A DNA stretch of 64,000 bases from the NCBI GenBank assembly GCA_963995505.1, contig OZ023199.1, positions 4,211,906-4,275,905 on the forward strand, read 5' to 3'. Below, piece by piece: positions 34,311-47,158 of the stretch. Positions within the stretch are counted from its first letter, which is position 1. Each line of letters begins with the position of its first letter. Made by a program: the position numbers and the translations under genes. The notes under the pieces are model-generated. The model did no database searches. It was not told the origin of the DNA and saw only the letters and a list, made by a program, of their open reading frames with translations. Source of the stretch: Hypericum androsaemum (lineage: Eukaryota; Streptophyta; Magnoliopsida; Malpighiales; Hypericaceae).

Positions 34311-36848
34311 ATTCTAATATAATATCAACTTATCAAAAAAAAAAAGAACTTGGTTAGGGAAGAAAAAAAATGCTAGATCATAATTAAAAAAAAGAACTTT
34401 ATTTTTTCCTCTCTTTTTTCTCCTTGTAAGTCATTTTTTCTATAATAAAGTATATTTACCTATAAAAAAAAAGATAAGCAAAATTCTGGCAAAGTACTCA
34501 TATCAAATTTATGCTTGGTCAAACATCTACTGCATCAATTAATGCAAGTTAATTCATATTGGGCATGATTTTAAATAGTGACAAAATATCCATATCAAAT
34601 TTTAATACAACTATATATTAAAATTTAACTCAAAATTTATGATTAAACTAGAATAACTATACCCAACTTCTTAGCTTAGGTGACACCACCAAAACCTACA
34701 GTGCTGACTTTCTATTGTGCGCATGAGGATGAATAATGAATATGCGCATGAGCTTGACCAAGCATTTAAGCCAAAGTAGGGCATCTTATCTTTTATAAAT
34801 CATGAATTGAATGTTACAAGAATTGGCAAAACATTATTTATTGCTGTGACAAAAAAAATCCCTCCCATGATGTCTACTATTGCCCATTAATATATTTGAG
34901 ATTCACCTTCTTTGAAGAGCCAGCACTCTTCACTCTCAAGTGAAGTTTTTTGTTGGCATTGACCTTATTTTTTTTTTCTTCTTTTTTTCCCGAAAGGTAT
35001 ATGCCAATATATGTGTTTATATATAATTGTAGTGCTACCTGTGAATATATGTTTTTCTCTGTATATTTGTTTGGGAAACATATTTTCCTTTTTCAAACAA
35101 ACAATGAGAATATACTTTTATAATGAAAACTGTTTAAATTGTGTGTAAAAATGTAGGAAGTCACTTTCGGGTGAAACAAAGGGAGCCTAATTGATATTAT
35201 CTCAAAATTCCAAAAATCGTTAATAATTAATTGAGGAAATCGCTTACATAAATTTAATGTCCGAAATGGGTTTCCAAATTAACTTAATAAAAGCATATTA
35301 GTTTAAGATAATCATCCAACTCAAGTAAAATCCAAAATCAATAGTATAGGCACTAGATTTATGCTCGAGGAATAGCTTCACATATTATACCGATAATCAT
35401 TCATATTTTGACTTCTATAATTTAGTCAAACATTCATATCTTTCAGTACTATTTGGAGACGCGCCCGCTGGGTGTAGTTAAATCTTGTAACTGCTCTCAG
35501 TTGCTTACTTGTTGATAGAATTCTCGCGTATTGACTTGGAGCATAGAATTGAGTATTCGCTTATCGCTCCGTATTTTTTTCTTATCATATTTTTTTCACT
35601 GAATTTTATCGTAGTTGGGTTTTGATGAAACCAACAACTACAACCTCATTTCATTTTCAACTAGAGAGAGAATTTATACTCGCTTTACAAATGGCGATTA
35701 ATAAAATTTACATTAAAAAAATAGGTACACATGAATCACTGGTTGTCCAGCTACCATATACCCAACACACAAAGAGTGACAATGCTCACCAATAATGCCA
35801 AAGGCAAGTGATCTTCCCCTGAGATTTCTCTCCAATCACTTTCTCTTTCATCACTCACATAAACAACGTTGTGCTAGAGGTGGCGCCGGCAAGAAAGACA
35901 CAAAGGAAGGAACTTTGTCCCAATTAAGAAGGCACTTACAATCAAATTTTAGTCAATATTGCTTACAAATAAGACATCCGCATTTCCGGTTATAGCAATG
36001 CTAGGGCCGGCCAGCTCAGTGGCCGGCACACTTGCTAGCTAGACCTAAAGTTTCTAAGTTTGTACTATTACTTCAATTGTGCCAATACTAGTTATTATGT
36101 AATAGCTAATTAAAAACTCAAGATAAAAATACACTTACATATACTATGGTTTGAGCTATTTTACTTTCATATATTTTAGTATAAAACAAATAAAATAAGT
36201 GAACAAGTTTTGGAGTTTTGACATTTTAATGTCATGGACAGATTTCATGAGTGAGTGCTCCACATTATCTCAGATATCCAACGTGGAGTGTCACATCTGG
36301 TCCACGTGAAATATTCGAATTGATGCGTTGTGTTATGTGATCGGGCAGCAAGAGAAAATTTACATGTGTAATTAAAGTGTCAAAATTTTAAATCTTAGTT
36401 ACTAATTTTATAAATTTTAAGCTGTAAAATAAAATAAAAAATTGATTCGAGTGAAATTTTCCAAATACTAAAAGGGTCACTTTTAAGTCGTACCAGTTGC
36501 TCAAAAATAAAAGTACTGTCAATCGAGTATGTTAAGTGGCACAAAATTTTTAGCTGATCCCGAGGGCTCGACGTTTTAGATATATAATATAAGTCCCCTG
36601 AGCATGTTATTGTATACATCTCGATAATTGTTGGTTTAGGAAAAAATAATAGGAAAGAAGACCTAGCTAGCTAGCTGGTCAAGTTAATTATTTGAGCGAT
36701 AATACAAGGCTGGACATGGATAAACATGCATGTGGTTGGGACTCATCGACAAAGGATGTCACATAATTAAGAACAATTTAGCTGTGTCCAACTAATCATA
36801 GTAATGTTCCGTACTTTGTTGCCAATGTTCTGTTTGATACTGTTATTA
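34311..36848. other. Gene-poor AT-rich region
   Basis: I recognise no gene or bounded element here. Confidence 0.4.
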
Positions 36849-36857
36849 AAAATAAAA

Positions 36858-37721
36858 GGAAAAGTCTACTTTCGTACCCTGTGGTATCGACCAAAATCAC
36901 TTTAGTACCCTGTGCTAAAAAACTGATCAATCGAGTCATACTTATTCCAATTAACATCAAAAAGGGCCTCGGGCAGCTGCCCGGAGCTGCCCGAACCTAC
37001 CCGCCCGCTGTCCGGGCCACGTGGTCAGCCACGTCACCAATTTTGGTGACGTGGCGCCATGTCACCAAGAGGAGGAGGAGGAGGCGGGGAGGGGGAGGAG
37101 GAGGAGGAGGAGGAGGAAGAGGAGGGGGACGCGGGGAGGAGGAGGAGGAGGAGGAGGACGCGGGGAGGAGGAGGAGAGGAGGAGGACGCGGGGAGGAGGA
37201 GGAGAGGAGGAGGGGGACGCGGGGAGGAGGAGGAGAGGAGGAGGGGGAGGAGGACGCGGGGAGGAGGAGGAGAGGAGGAGGGGGACGCGGGGAGGAGGAG
37301 GAGGGGGAGGAGGGGGACGCGGGGAGGAGGAGGAGAGGAGGAGGAGGAGGAGGAGGAGGGGAGGAGGAGGAGGAGGAGGAATGCGGAGGAGGAGGAGGAG
37401 AGGAGGAGGGGGGCGCGGGGAGGAGGAGGAGGAGGAGGAGGAGGAGGAGGAGGAGGGGAGGAGGAGGAACGCGGAGGAGGAGGAGGCGGAGGAGGAGGAG
37501 GAGGAGGAATTGGTGACGTGGCGCCACGTCACCAAAATTGGTGACGTGGCTGGCCACGTGGCCCGGGCAGCGGGCGGGTAGGTTCGGGCAGCTCCGGGCA
37601 GCTGCCCGAGGCCCTTTTTGATGTTAATTGGAATAAGTATGACTCGATTGATTGGTTTTTTAGCACAGGGTACTAAAGTGATTTTGGTCGATACCACAGG
37701 GTACGAAAGTGGACTTTTCCC
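36858..37721. mobile_element. Fold-back/MULE-type element with ~210-bp TIRs and a polypurine centre
   Basis: An 864-bp element with 9-bp target duplication AAAATAAAA (36849-36857 and 37722-37730). The left TIR starts GGAAAAGTC and contains GGTATCGACCAAAATCACTT, CGGGCAGCTGCCCG and GGTGACGTGGCGCCA. The right TIR (37508-37721) is its near-perfect complement, including CCACGTGGCC and GTGACGTGG palindromes. Everything between the TIRs is a purine repeat. It has no transposase. Confidence 0.88.
37070..37507 (+). repeat. Polypurine (GGA)n tract, about 440 bp
   Basis: Almost pure G/A sequence made of GGA/GAG triplets with recurring GACGCGGGG interruptions, about every 40-60 bp, giving a higher-order pattern. 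Long Arg/Gly/Glu frames on the plus strand and Pro/Ser/Leu frames on the minus strand are by-products of the repeat. The strand asymmetry could favour triplex DNA (inference). Confidence 0.95.
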
Positions 37722-37730
37722 AAAATAAAA

Positions 37731-40700
37731 AGATTTATCCAAGAAAGAAGACGACAACGGTTAGACACCCCTTCATAATGCTGCCTACTTAGACTATTCC
37801 ATGGCAGCAAAGATGATCTTAAAAGTAATTTTACCGTATTTAATTGCCAATGCTCTATTTAGTACTTTAATTAAGGAGTTGAGAAGTTGGCTTCTAGTGA
37901 TTTAATTTGATTTTCATTCAAAATTCATGTTAATTTGGGTAAGAAAGAGAAGAAAAAAGAAGAACCGAACAATATGCAATTGAAAGTTTCTCACTCATAT
38001 CATTCTCTATCTAATTTAGAAAAGATTGTGTTGCTTGCATTTTACTACGGAATTCGGCCATCAGAATTTAATTTTTTATATGGAACATGTTAAGTTTTTT
38101 TGTTGATATAAATGGAATATGTTAAGTGAGATTGACTTTTACAATTACATCCTTCATTTAATTAGCATAGTCTTGTGTGAGTATCTATCTAGGAGTAATC
38201 TTTTGGTAGTATATACATAACCAACCCATTTATATGAAAAAGAAAAAGTAGTAGAAATAAACATAATCGAATAAACTGATAAAATATTCAGTATATGTAA
38301 ATACTCATCACTCTGGTTGTTTCGCATGATCAAGCACAATCAAATTGTCCACTAAAACAAACACAATCAAATTGGCAACTACCGTTTTGCATTGGATGAT
38401 ACATGTGAACCATCACATAAATGGTGCTTTTGGAGTCTGGATCTATCTTGTCTTTTTTGAAGTTGGAATCCGAAATATCATTTCACATCTCAAGAATAAA
38501 ATTTATTATCATATCCCATATGAGTTTGTTCCTTTAACTGTTTATCCACAAGACTTAATTCAAGTTTTTGTCAATAATTATTTTCATTATTTTTTTCCAA
38601 TCCGACTAATTTTGTTGTATAGCTACAATTTGTCCTAATTAGCTAGCTAGATTGAATCAATATATCCTGAGGCCGTTGGCTGTTGGCTGAACCATGTTGG
38701 CCCTTGTAGTTGCAAGAAAGTGTTTTTTAGCTATGTTGTAAAATTCTAGTACATTGCCATTGACATTGAGATACATAACAAGGCTCCAAGCAGTTGCCAA
38801 TTTTATTGAATTAAATAAGAACAAAGTGGAGGCCAAGTTTAGATCACAAGGGAAAGTACCGTGAGAGACCATTTAGAGGGTCACACATACTTTTTTTTGT
38901 TTATATTATTTGTATCCCGAAAAGATATTAAACCATGTAACGAGTTATTATTAGGAATGAGTCAATAGAAAGTCGGAGTTCATTATGTATGTTTATATGT
39001 TGTTTATTATAAATTTTTAAATAACCATGGAACTAATAAGTAAGCAGAAATTTATTACTTGCCAAAACATAGAAATTTATCACTCTGAAGTTTTTGGAAA
39101 CAAATTCCATCGGCTTTAAATATTGCGATCCAGTCCATTTAAGAATGAGTCTATGACTCTATATATAGAAAAGTCATCATCAAGACAATGTAATTTAACC
39201 GCATCACCAAAGCTTGCTTATCAATCCGAATTTTTTAAGTAGATAAAATTTATTAACCGTGCAAATATTACACCATACTATTCTGCCCTATTTCATTCAT
39301 TGGAATTCAAACCACAAATTAATAATCATCAACCTGCAGCTCTTTTTACTAAAAAATGAGAGGTAGAGTCCAAAATCCGCTAATCTATATCCCCTTATGC
39401 TAAAAAAACACATGCTAAATGATTAATAGTGTTCATACTTTATATGCATAAGTTAAGTGATGTAAAACTACATAAAAGCACATTCATTTTCAAAAATTCA
39501 TAATGCTTAAACTTGTTTTTAAAAGCATATAGAGATAAAAGTCTTTTAATTAATGTACATTTATTTTTGCATCCAGGTTCCATTTTTGGATCTAGATAAA
39601 TCGATAAAAGTTTGTTTAAATGGTAAAAGATTTATTCTATTAAACATATTTTGATTTTAAATTGAGTGAAAAAAAGTCATTAGGTAAATAAAACAACTAA
39701 ATAGGATATTATAGTTTTTTCTGTTGAGAATCTCACATAGTTTAGTACAAGAATGTGGTACAAGTTTATAGTTGTGAAAAATCTATCAACTCATTGTCTT
39801 AAGATTTTGGGTTAGATATGGCTATTGTAACATAAACACAAAAATAATGTGATATTTCAATGTATTTTTGAGTTAACTATTGAATTGTTATTAAGATGAA
39901 AAAATAAGAAATTGGACGATAAAACAACAAACTAAAGGTAAAAACTAGAAGACATGCTTGAGACAGTAACTCGACCCAGAAAACTTCTGCTGTAATCAGC
40001 ACACAGGCAAGCTTCCTGTAAAAAAAAAAGCACAGGCAAGCACGGAAAAGTACGAAGAGAATGATGGCCGGCGAGTGGAAACCTTTTCATAACATTTCTT
40101 CTTCCCAAAGAGATGGAACCTCTTTTAAAAATAAATTACAAAAACATGAAAGTTTGGTTTTTTTAATCTATAGGTATTAAGAGTCGAGAATTATTGATTC
40201 TGATGACAATACTCCCAGACGTAGTTAGTTTGATAAAATAGTTCACCAATTTTTTTGATAAAATAGTTCACCAATTTTTCTATCTTTTCTTTTGCTCTTT
40301 CGATATTTCTTGCATAAATGCAGCTAGATTCGGAACAACTGGTATCTAAGCTTATAGGTTAAGGGAGCGGTCATGATGAGTGAAGGAAAGTAACCATTTG
40401 AAAAATTTGATAGAGTAGACTTTAAGTTTTTGGAAGATGCAGATCAAGGATTACCGATAGGTAGACTTGACCATTTTTCAAATTCGAATCGAATTAGTTC
40501 GAATTTGAATGAATTCAAATTGAATTAATTCAAATTCAAATTCAAATTTATCAAAATTTTGAACTGTATGCAATTCATCCAAGGATGAATCGTATACAAA
40601 TTATGAACTGTTGAATTCGAACAAATTCAAATTAATTATTTAAATTTTAAATAAAAAATCATAATATTCCAATTTTTTGAAAAATTTCAAAAATTTCATA

Positions 40701-41655
40701 ATTTTTTTGAAAATGTTGAAATTTATCGATTTTTTAAATTTTCAAAAATTTTGAATTCTTTTGAAATATTACAAAATTAGAAAGATTTCGGGGCACTCGA
40801 AACAGGAGTTTTAAATTTCAATCCCCCTCACGTTTCTACTATTTATTTTATTATTATTTTTACATAATATGGACGAATTGAAATCGAATGTGACACGAAT
40901 TTGACTCGAATCAAATTCGCATTGAATTCATCGGTTCGTTGAATTATTGAAATCTTGAACCATATTCAATTTGTATTATGATGAATTCAAAGAAAATTTT
41001 TGACGAATCAAATTCTTGACGAATTGGATCAATTTTTTGACGAATCGAATCTAATCACGAATCAGATTCTAATTACTACTATATCATCACATTTAAATTG
41101 TAAACAACTCTGGTAAAAGGGGTACTCTCCGATCATCTTCTCCAATTAGACCAACACCAAGACAAGCTTCAACATCCAATTCCGAAAAACAAAAAACAAT
41201 GAAAATGGTAAGGATTTCTATGCTGGGACAGTCCTGAATCGAGCAAACATGAATCCTTATTGGGTAATCGATGGATTTGGGAAACATCCTTGTCCCCAAC
41301 TCAGGCAGAGAGGCCAGAAACCCATACCCGGAAACAAGGTCAACCGTGACCCAACCTCGTCCCCGACGGTGAGACAGATTTAGGCGATGTGGTCACCTGC
41401 TCTTGCAATCGACAGCGAGCCAGATTCTGGTCGTCTTCAAAACTTTATCTCCTCGTCATCTTCAAAACCTTGTTTCCATGATGTCTTCAACTCACCGAAA
41501 AACCCAAATCCTTGTTTTTGCCTTCAAACATAGATTCTCCAAGCTGCGCATGTCTATGGTGTCTCTGGATGTGCTCTTGGGTCATGGAAGACGAAATAGA
41601 TGAGAGACTAAGAGAGAAAGTGTGATAATTTGGTGCGATGATGGGCCCGATTCTG
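37731..41655. other. Gene-poor AT-rich region
   Basis: No gene supported. The stretch 40480-41060 is a degenerate patchwork of AATTCAAATT/GAATTCGAAT phrases on both strands, a low-complexity repeat rather than coding DNA. Confidence 0.4.
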
Positions 41656-42244
41656 TCGGAGAGCGAGTGAGGAGTGACCTCAATAGTTTTGTAGTTCAGG
41701 TTGCAACCAGGTTGTCGAGGCCGGAGTTGTCGAAGGTCAGAGTGTGGTCGGAGTTGTCAAAGGTTGGAGTGTGGCCGGAGGTTGGGGTTGAACCGGAGTC
41801 GGCGTCAATATTGGAAGTTGGGGAAGATGAAACGGAGGAGAGACATGGTTTCTATTTTTTTTGTGAGGACGTAATTGTCATTTTCAAAATAAATTGAATC
41901 ATGACGTTAGCAAGGAACTTGAACTAGGGGGAACCGTTCGACCGGCAAACCGGAAATCACAGTAGGCCGCTCTTCACGTCGTTTTTTAAACCTTATAATT
42001 TTCTAGCTCCGCCCTTGTCGACAAAGACTAGCCGAGCCTTAGAAAAAAATCAAAATGATCTTTATTGTTTGAAATATTCTGTTCATACACTTTTTAGATA
42101 TATGTCATGTGAGATCTTGTAGGTGGTGAATTTATCTAGGACTAAGCACAACGAAAAGGGTTTTCTTTGAGATGAGAAATGAAAATAATTTGGGCCACAC
42201 AAAATTCGTGAATAAATTATTATCCGATAATAAGAAGTTATATC
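41656..42244 (+). repeat. Segmental duplicate A (partner at 62098-62721)
   Basis: About 590 bp closely matching 62098-62721 (624 bp). Shared blocks include GTTGCAACCAGGTTGTC, GGTCAGAGTGTGGTCGGAG, CTCCGCCCTTGTCGACAAAG and AGATGAGAAATGAAAATAA. The partner has a roughly 30-bp extra block near 62220. The only open frame (41622-41897) is short and unrecognised. The match ends 85 bp short of the large MULE. Confidence 0.85.
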
Positions 42245-42328
42245 TGGGATCAGATTTGGTCATGGATGGATCTTTCCAGCAGAGTCTTGGTAGCAGGGGT
42301 AGAATGGAAAAAATAAAAGGGAGAAATT

Positions 42329-42568
42329 GGGTTTTTGCCCAAAATGGTGTTACTGTAGATGTATAATACCCAAAATGGTGTTACTGTTGAAAAAATTCCG
42401 GAAATGGTGTTCCTTTTCAAAATCGAAAAATTTTTTCGACCTAGGAACCTCAGGTCGAAATTTTTTTTCGACTTGGGACCAAAATCGAAAAAACATTTCG
42501 ACTTCCGAGGTCGAAAATTTTTTTCGATTTGGACCCAGGTCGAAAAATTTATTCGACTTGGGGACCCA
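42329..42568 (+). repeat. Left TIR of large MULE
   Basis: Contains a double GCCC/ACCCAAAATGGTGTTACTGT motif and several TCGAAAA...TTTTTCGA mini-palindromes in a GGTCGAAA context, matched by the right TIR. Confidence 0.9.
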
Positions 42569-43049
42569 TCTAGGATTCCCTATCCAAACACAATCTAGTT
42601 GGATAGATCGCGGAAGATCTTATTGGTCCCAGATCGAACCAATTTTTCGACCTGGGTCCTCACTATAAGTACCACCGAACACGACAAATTTTTCGACCCC
42701 CGCCTTCTTGTTCTTCCCCGCTTCCTCGCCGTCCCCCGCTTCCTCGCCGTCATCACCGTCTCGCTTCCTTGCCGTTCCCGACTCGCCGTCTCCGTCGCGT
42801 CCTCGCCCCGTCGCCGTACGGTATGTATTTGAATTAAATTGGAACGTGAATTTAATTGGAACGTGATTATTTTTTATTTAATTAATTGGATCATTGGCTC
42901 GTCCTTGCCGTTAGTTAATTGTTTGATTTAATTGAAGCGTTAATTGATTGGATTGTTGGCTCGTCATCATCGTCAATTAATAGTTTGATTTAATTAAACC
43001 GTTAATTGAACGGTTAAATTTTTGATTTAATGAATTGGACCGTTAATTA

Positions 43050-43190
43050 ATCCATCAGGTCTGACCATCCGGTCTCACCATCCGGTCTGACCACTCGGTC
43101 TAACCACCCAGTCTGACCCAGATCATCTGACAGACCGGTCCGATCAACCGGTCTGACCACCTGGGTCGGACCCAAATCATTATATATTTT
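43050..43190 (+). repeat. CCGGTCTGACCA minisatellite upstream of the PMD gene
   Basis: About nine imperfect copies of a 12-13-bp CCGGTCTGACCAC unit lie 230-360 bp before the PMD start codon. Confidence 0.8.
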
Positions 43191-43414
43191 TGATTTAAAA
43201 TGGGATTTTTTAATTTTTTGGTTTGGGTTGGGCAAAATCCGATCTGACCACCCGAACCGAGCCAGAAAAAGTGACTGACCTACCCCATCCTAGTGATTCT
43301 ACAATTATAATGATGGCTTCACCATTCATATTTTTACAGTACTATTTGGTAAATATTTAATTAATTTATTGATTTGAAATTTTTATTTAATTTTGTTACG
43401 TTACGATTTTAGAT

Positions 43415-45892
43415 ATGGCTTCACAATCAGACATATCTCAATATTTGGGGAATGGAGGACCCATAGATGACACTCTGTTACGTTACCAGAATGTGCACCG
43501 TTCTCAGGAAATTTAGAATTGTGAGGTACGTAATTGTGAGGTAGTAAATATTTTTACAAAAATATATAAATATATTTTTATTATTGATTATTTTGTGTAG
43601 GTTGAGAACCAAAGTCCAAACAATGCGCCGTTGAGCTTTCGTCGTCGCACCCTAAGAACAGGAGGTGTGAGAAACCAGAAATTTATTGAGTACATGAAGG
43701 ATGCTGGATTTTGGGATGTATGGCGCATTAGCAATGTCGTTGTCGATACTGCACTGGTTACCGCCCTGGTGGAGAGATGGAGGCCAGAAACACACACTTT
43801 TCACATGCCTGAGGGGGAGATGACCATTACTCTCCAAGATGTGTCTGTGTTGCTCGGTCTTCCTATCGATGGAAAACCAGCAACGGGATCACAGACACCT
43901 TCCCAGTGGAAGGAAATGTGTTATGGCCTATTTGGCATAAGCCCACAGGATACTCAAGGAGGTTTCACAGGCAATAGAATTGCAATGGATTGGTTTGACA
44001 CCAATTTTTTTCCTTCTGCTCTTCAAGATGATGCTGATGATGAGCTAGTGCAGCGATATGTTCGAGCAAACATAATGCGACTTATTGGATGCACGCTTTT
44101 TCCTGAGTCCTCAGACAGATTGGTCCACGTCTGCTGGTTGCCATTACTTGTTGATGTTGCAGAAATTGGCACATATAGTTGGGGTAGTGCGTGTTTGGCA
44201 CACGTGTACCACCAGTTATGCAAAGCCACAAGTCCAAACGCAACATTAGTTTGCGGGGCTATGCAACTGGTTTGTATGTGGGCTTACGAAAGGATAATCT
44301 CGACTTGCCCCATTTACCGTGAGCCTCGAAGGCAAGCTGATGATGAGCCACTGGGCATCAGGTACTCGTTTAACTATTTATTTTCAAATAATGGGTTGAT
44401 GTATTAGTATCCAATGCATAATTACTAAGTTTCGCAGGTGGACAGGCCCTATAGATCGATGTAAGACCAGAAAAATTACCAACGTCTCCTACTACCGCCG
44501 CCTGTTCGACGAGTTAAAAGATTCAGATGTAAGTAAGTTTTGCAAAATTTTAATTTTCTAATTCTGCGTATCTGGACATATTATTATAAAAGTTTTTTTC
44601 ATCTTGTTGGCGTGCTTGAATCGTAGGTGGTTTGGATGCCGTATACTGAAGATATCATTGCTAAGTTACCCCCCGTATGCCACCGGGATCAGGCTTTGTG
44701 GTTGGCACGAGTCCCGTTGATAAGCTTTTTTCATGTGGAGTGGCATTATCCTGACCGGGTGTTGCGACAATTTGGAATGATGCAGTATATTCCGGTAGAA
44801 CCTGAGAACGATGAGGGGACACATGGTAGTTCAGACCGTCGTAACCAAACTGCTCAAGATTGGGCAAAATTTTATAGCAGCCACGTGGCTGTATGGCAGG
44901 ATCGCTTACGCTACGTGCTTCCAACAGTTCCTGCACCGCCAGACTTGCATTATCATGATGGCTATATGGATTGGTTCAGGAGAAGTACCCGGCGTTTCAT
45001 TACCCCTTCTGGCGCTAGGCTTTATATGACTGTAAGTATTGTACAAGATTATACGAATTATATTTTATATTAAATGTGTAATGATCTTTAATAATTGTAA
45101 TGGTATAATATTATTTTGCAGGCTAATGTTGTTGAGCGTATACGCCACTCATCTGACAATTCTTATATTAGATCATTGTCTGAGGTGGCACTGGGACGTG
45201 CTGGAGAGAGGAGACGGTATCTTGATTTACCGGACTCCCAACCAACTATGACACGGGCAGAGATACCATCATACGCTATTCGACAGGAAGAGAGGCGAGC
45301 CCGAAATAAAGGGGGTAAGACCCTTCTCAGCAGGAGGACACCATTGCCTATGATTGAGACGATGCATCATTTAGCTGTGCGACCTATGGAATGGGGAGAT
45401 TATCATTTCACGGCCGAGATCCAAGCCGAAGGGTCGAGCTCGTCATAGCAAGTACCTATGCCGTCAACCCAAGTTGGAAACCAGATGTCGGCCAACCCAT
45501 ACGAGATTGCACCCCCTGCCTGGGAGCACCATATGAGGCCAAGGATGCCTTCTGCCGAGGATGGCATCTACCGTCCACAAATGGACTACTCCTTTGAGCA
45601 TCAGAACCCCTACCAGACTCTGCCTCCCTACGGTTTCCAGACTCCGATAGGTGCCAGTGGAAACCCAAACTATTACCAATACCGAACTCCGGTATCTGAT
45701 GTTCGAGCGAGTGGTTCATCGGCAACAATTCACGTATCGTATGAAGATAGGCCAGACTTGCGATCAGACGAAGGGCAACCTCAGCCTCCTCTGCCCCGCC
45801 AACATTTAGATCGTGCAGCAAGACATGCGATCAGACGATGTCTGAATGGAAGTACTTTAGATGTTCGTGGCCGACATCGTAGACAGAACTAG
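43415..45892 (+). pseudogene. Plant mobile domain (MAIN-like) gene, interrupted
   Basis: The plant mobile domain is found in nuclear MAIN/MAIL-type proteins and in many transposons. Exons are 43415-43525, 43601-44361, 44438-44528, 44627-45031 and 45122-45448; all introns are GT-AG and phases join. The start reads MASQSDISQYLGNGGPIDD. The core contains FIEYMKDAGFWDVWRI, LVTALVERWRPETHTFH, TITLQDVSVLLGLPIDGKPA, GSACLAHVYHQLC, and WMPYTEDIIAKLP followed by VPLISFFHVEWHYPDRVLRQFG. Codon 34 is a TAG in exon 1 where relatives usually have Trp. A second TAG at 45446-45448 is followed in the same frame by 147 more codons (QVPMPSTQVGNQ to RGRHRRQN), giving about 712 codons in all. The second stop could be the true end. 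The first makes the copy look inactive unless translation starts later. Confidence 0.85.
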
Positions 45893-46104
45893 TTTATGTC
45901 CATGGATATTTTTCTGGTACCGAACTTTATGTTTTTACATTGACTCCTGTTTCTTTACTTTTGTTATCACGGATGTTCAATTTTTTCACAGCTGTCATCT
46001 GAATTAAAAACATCTTGTAATCGTCTTAAAAAATACGACATAGTATATGACAATAACCTGCAATAAGATAACAACACGTTTACCACACACAAATTTTAAA
46101 TAAT

Positions 46105-47026
46105 TCAAGGAACAATCTCTATATTCTTTCGAGTTGACGAAGTTTCGCCCTTCTTGCTGAAGATTTTGACCACGTTCTCTTCAGTAATCATTAAGATTTT
46201 GTTGTTCGCGTACAAATTCGACGAGTCCACTGCTACCTGATAAACAACCATTGAAATCAGTGAACAAGTATTTGGTACTATTGTGTTAAAAAGGATAATA
46301 AGCTATGCTCACATTATTTAGTAGCAACACACTTCCAGCGTCAACAATACCGGTTGAGTGATTTATGCTACCATAAATCCAACCAGTGGGATCCTTCAAT
46401 ATGTAACAGATTAATTAAGATAGAAACCACAAATACTTCATAATTATTAAAAATTATTTGAATTCTACCTGAAATGTGGCAGTTGTACTTTCACCGATAC
46501 GTTTTAGACGGGTCACGTACACAACCATCTGCGAGGAAAAATAAATTACCGCTAATTAAAATAACTATATGATATTAACTAAATTAAAAAAGATATTTTA
46601 GGAACTCTTACCGGCAACACTGTAGTACCACTATGGGTATCTTTGAAGTTTTGAATGCTTGACCCTTGAAAATAGTTTCCAATCATCATACCTATAAAAA
46701 ATAATTAAAACCAACTAAAAAATATTAGGTTATTGAAGTTACAAACATAGAATACCTTCAGTTCTTAAAAAGTCTATGGCTCTCTTCCACGGTTCTGGAA
46801 CTCTCTTGAAAATGTCTTCATCACAGATACTTTTAATAGATTTTTTAGGAGGGACTTCCGATCTAGCATTGGTTGGTCTCTTTAATTTTTTGAAAATATA
46901 CCCATATTCAGAGCCACAAAACGCATCCCAATCAATGTGAGAATCATTAGGATATGGTGCTGGAGGTGGTGCTAGAAAAGTGTGTTCTTCATCGTGCGAG
47001 ATGTGCTCTTTGCTGCTTCTCCTCAT
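46105..47026 (-). CDS. HROB/DUF4539-type OB-fold protein carried by MULE (5 exons, 207 aa)
   Basis: Exons on the minus strand: 47026-46756, 46691-46612, 46528-46469, 46393-46313 and 46236-46105. GT-AG introns and phases fit without a stop, giving 207 residues. The N-terminal exon contains IDWDAFCGSEYGYIFKKLKR and VPEPWKRAIDFLR. The C-terminal 110 residues read as one OB fold: MVVYVTRLKRIGESTTATFQ, then DPTGWIYGSINH, GIVDAGSVLLLNNVAV, and ILMITEENVVKIFS. This order (strand with L.R....., DPTG, G.IH, GSVL.L, L.IT..N.V.IFS) is what I know from HROB (C17orf53/MCM8IP), which loads the MCM8-MCM9 helicase in homologous recombination, and from plant DUF4539 proteins. The family call is by recognition only. 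Its position between transposase and PMD genes makes it element cargo. It is the only one of the three genes with no lesion. Confidence 0.68.
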
Positions 47027-47158
47027 CGTTGTACACCTGAAAATGTTGACAGTAGACGAAAAATACACAATTATAATTTTTGGATAATTAGCAACACAAG
47101 TTTGATGCGCACGAGAATCGAGCAATATTTTTACAGCGCGTATACTTGAGTTGCAACG

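Noticed and set aside
36881..37757. Several long Arg/Gly/Glu-rich and Pro/Ser/Leu-rich open frames
   Set aside because: They arise from the GGA triplet tract, which lacks stops in every frame; no start context, splicing or domain.
38345..38638. 97-codon plus-strand frame with hydrophobic stretches
   Set aside because: AT-rich chance frame; no homology, no splice context, no neighbour.
40480..41060. Apparent palindromic AATTCGAATT cluster that might be a TIR element
   Set aside because: Low-complexity phrases repeat in both orientations without a consistent pair of ends or a target duplication.
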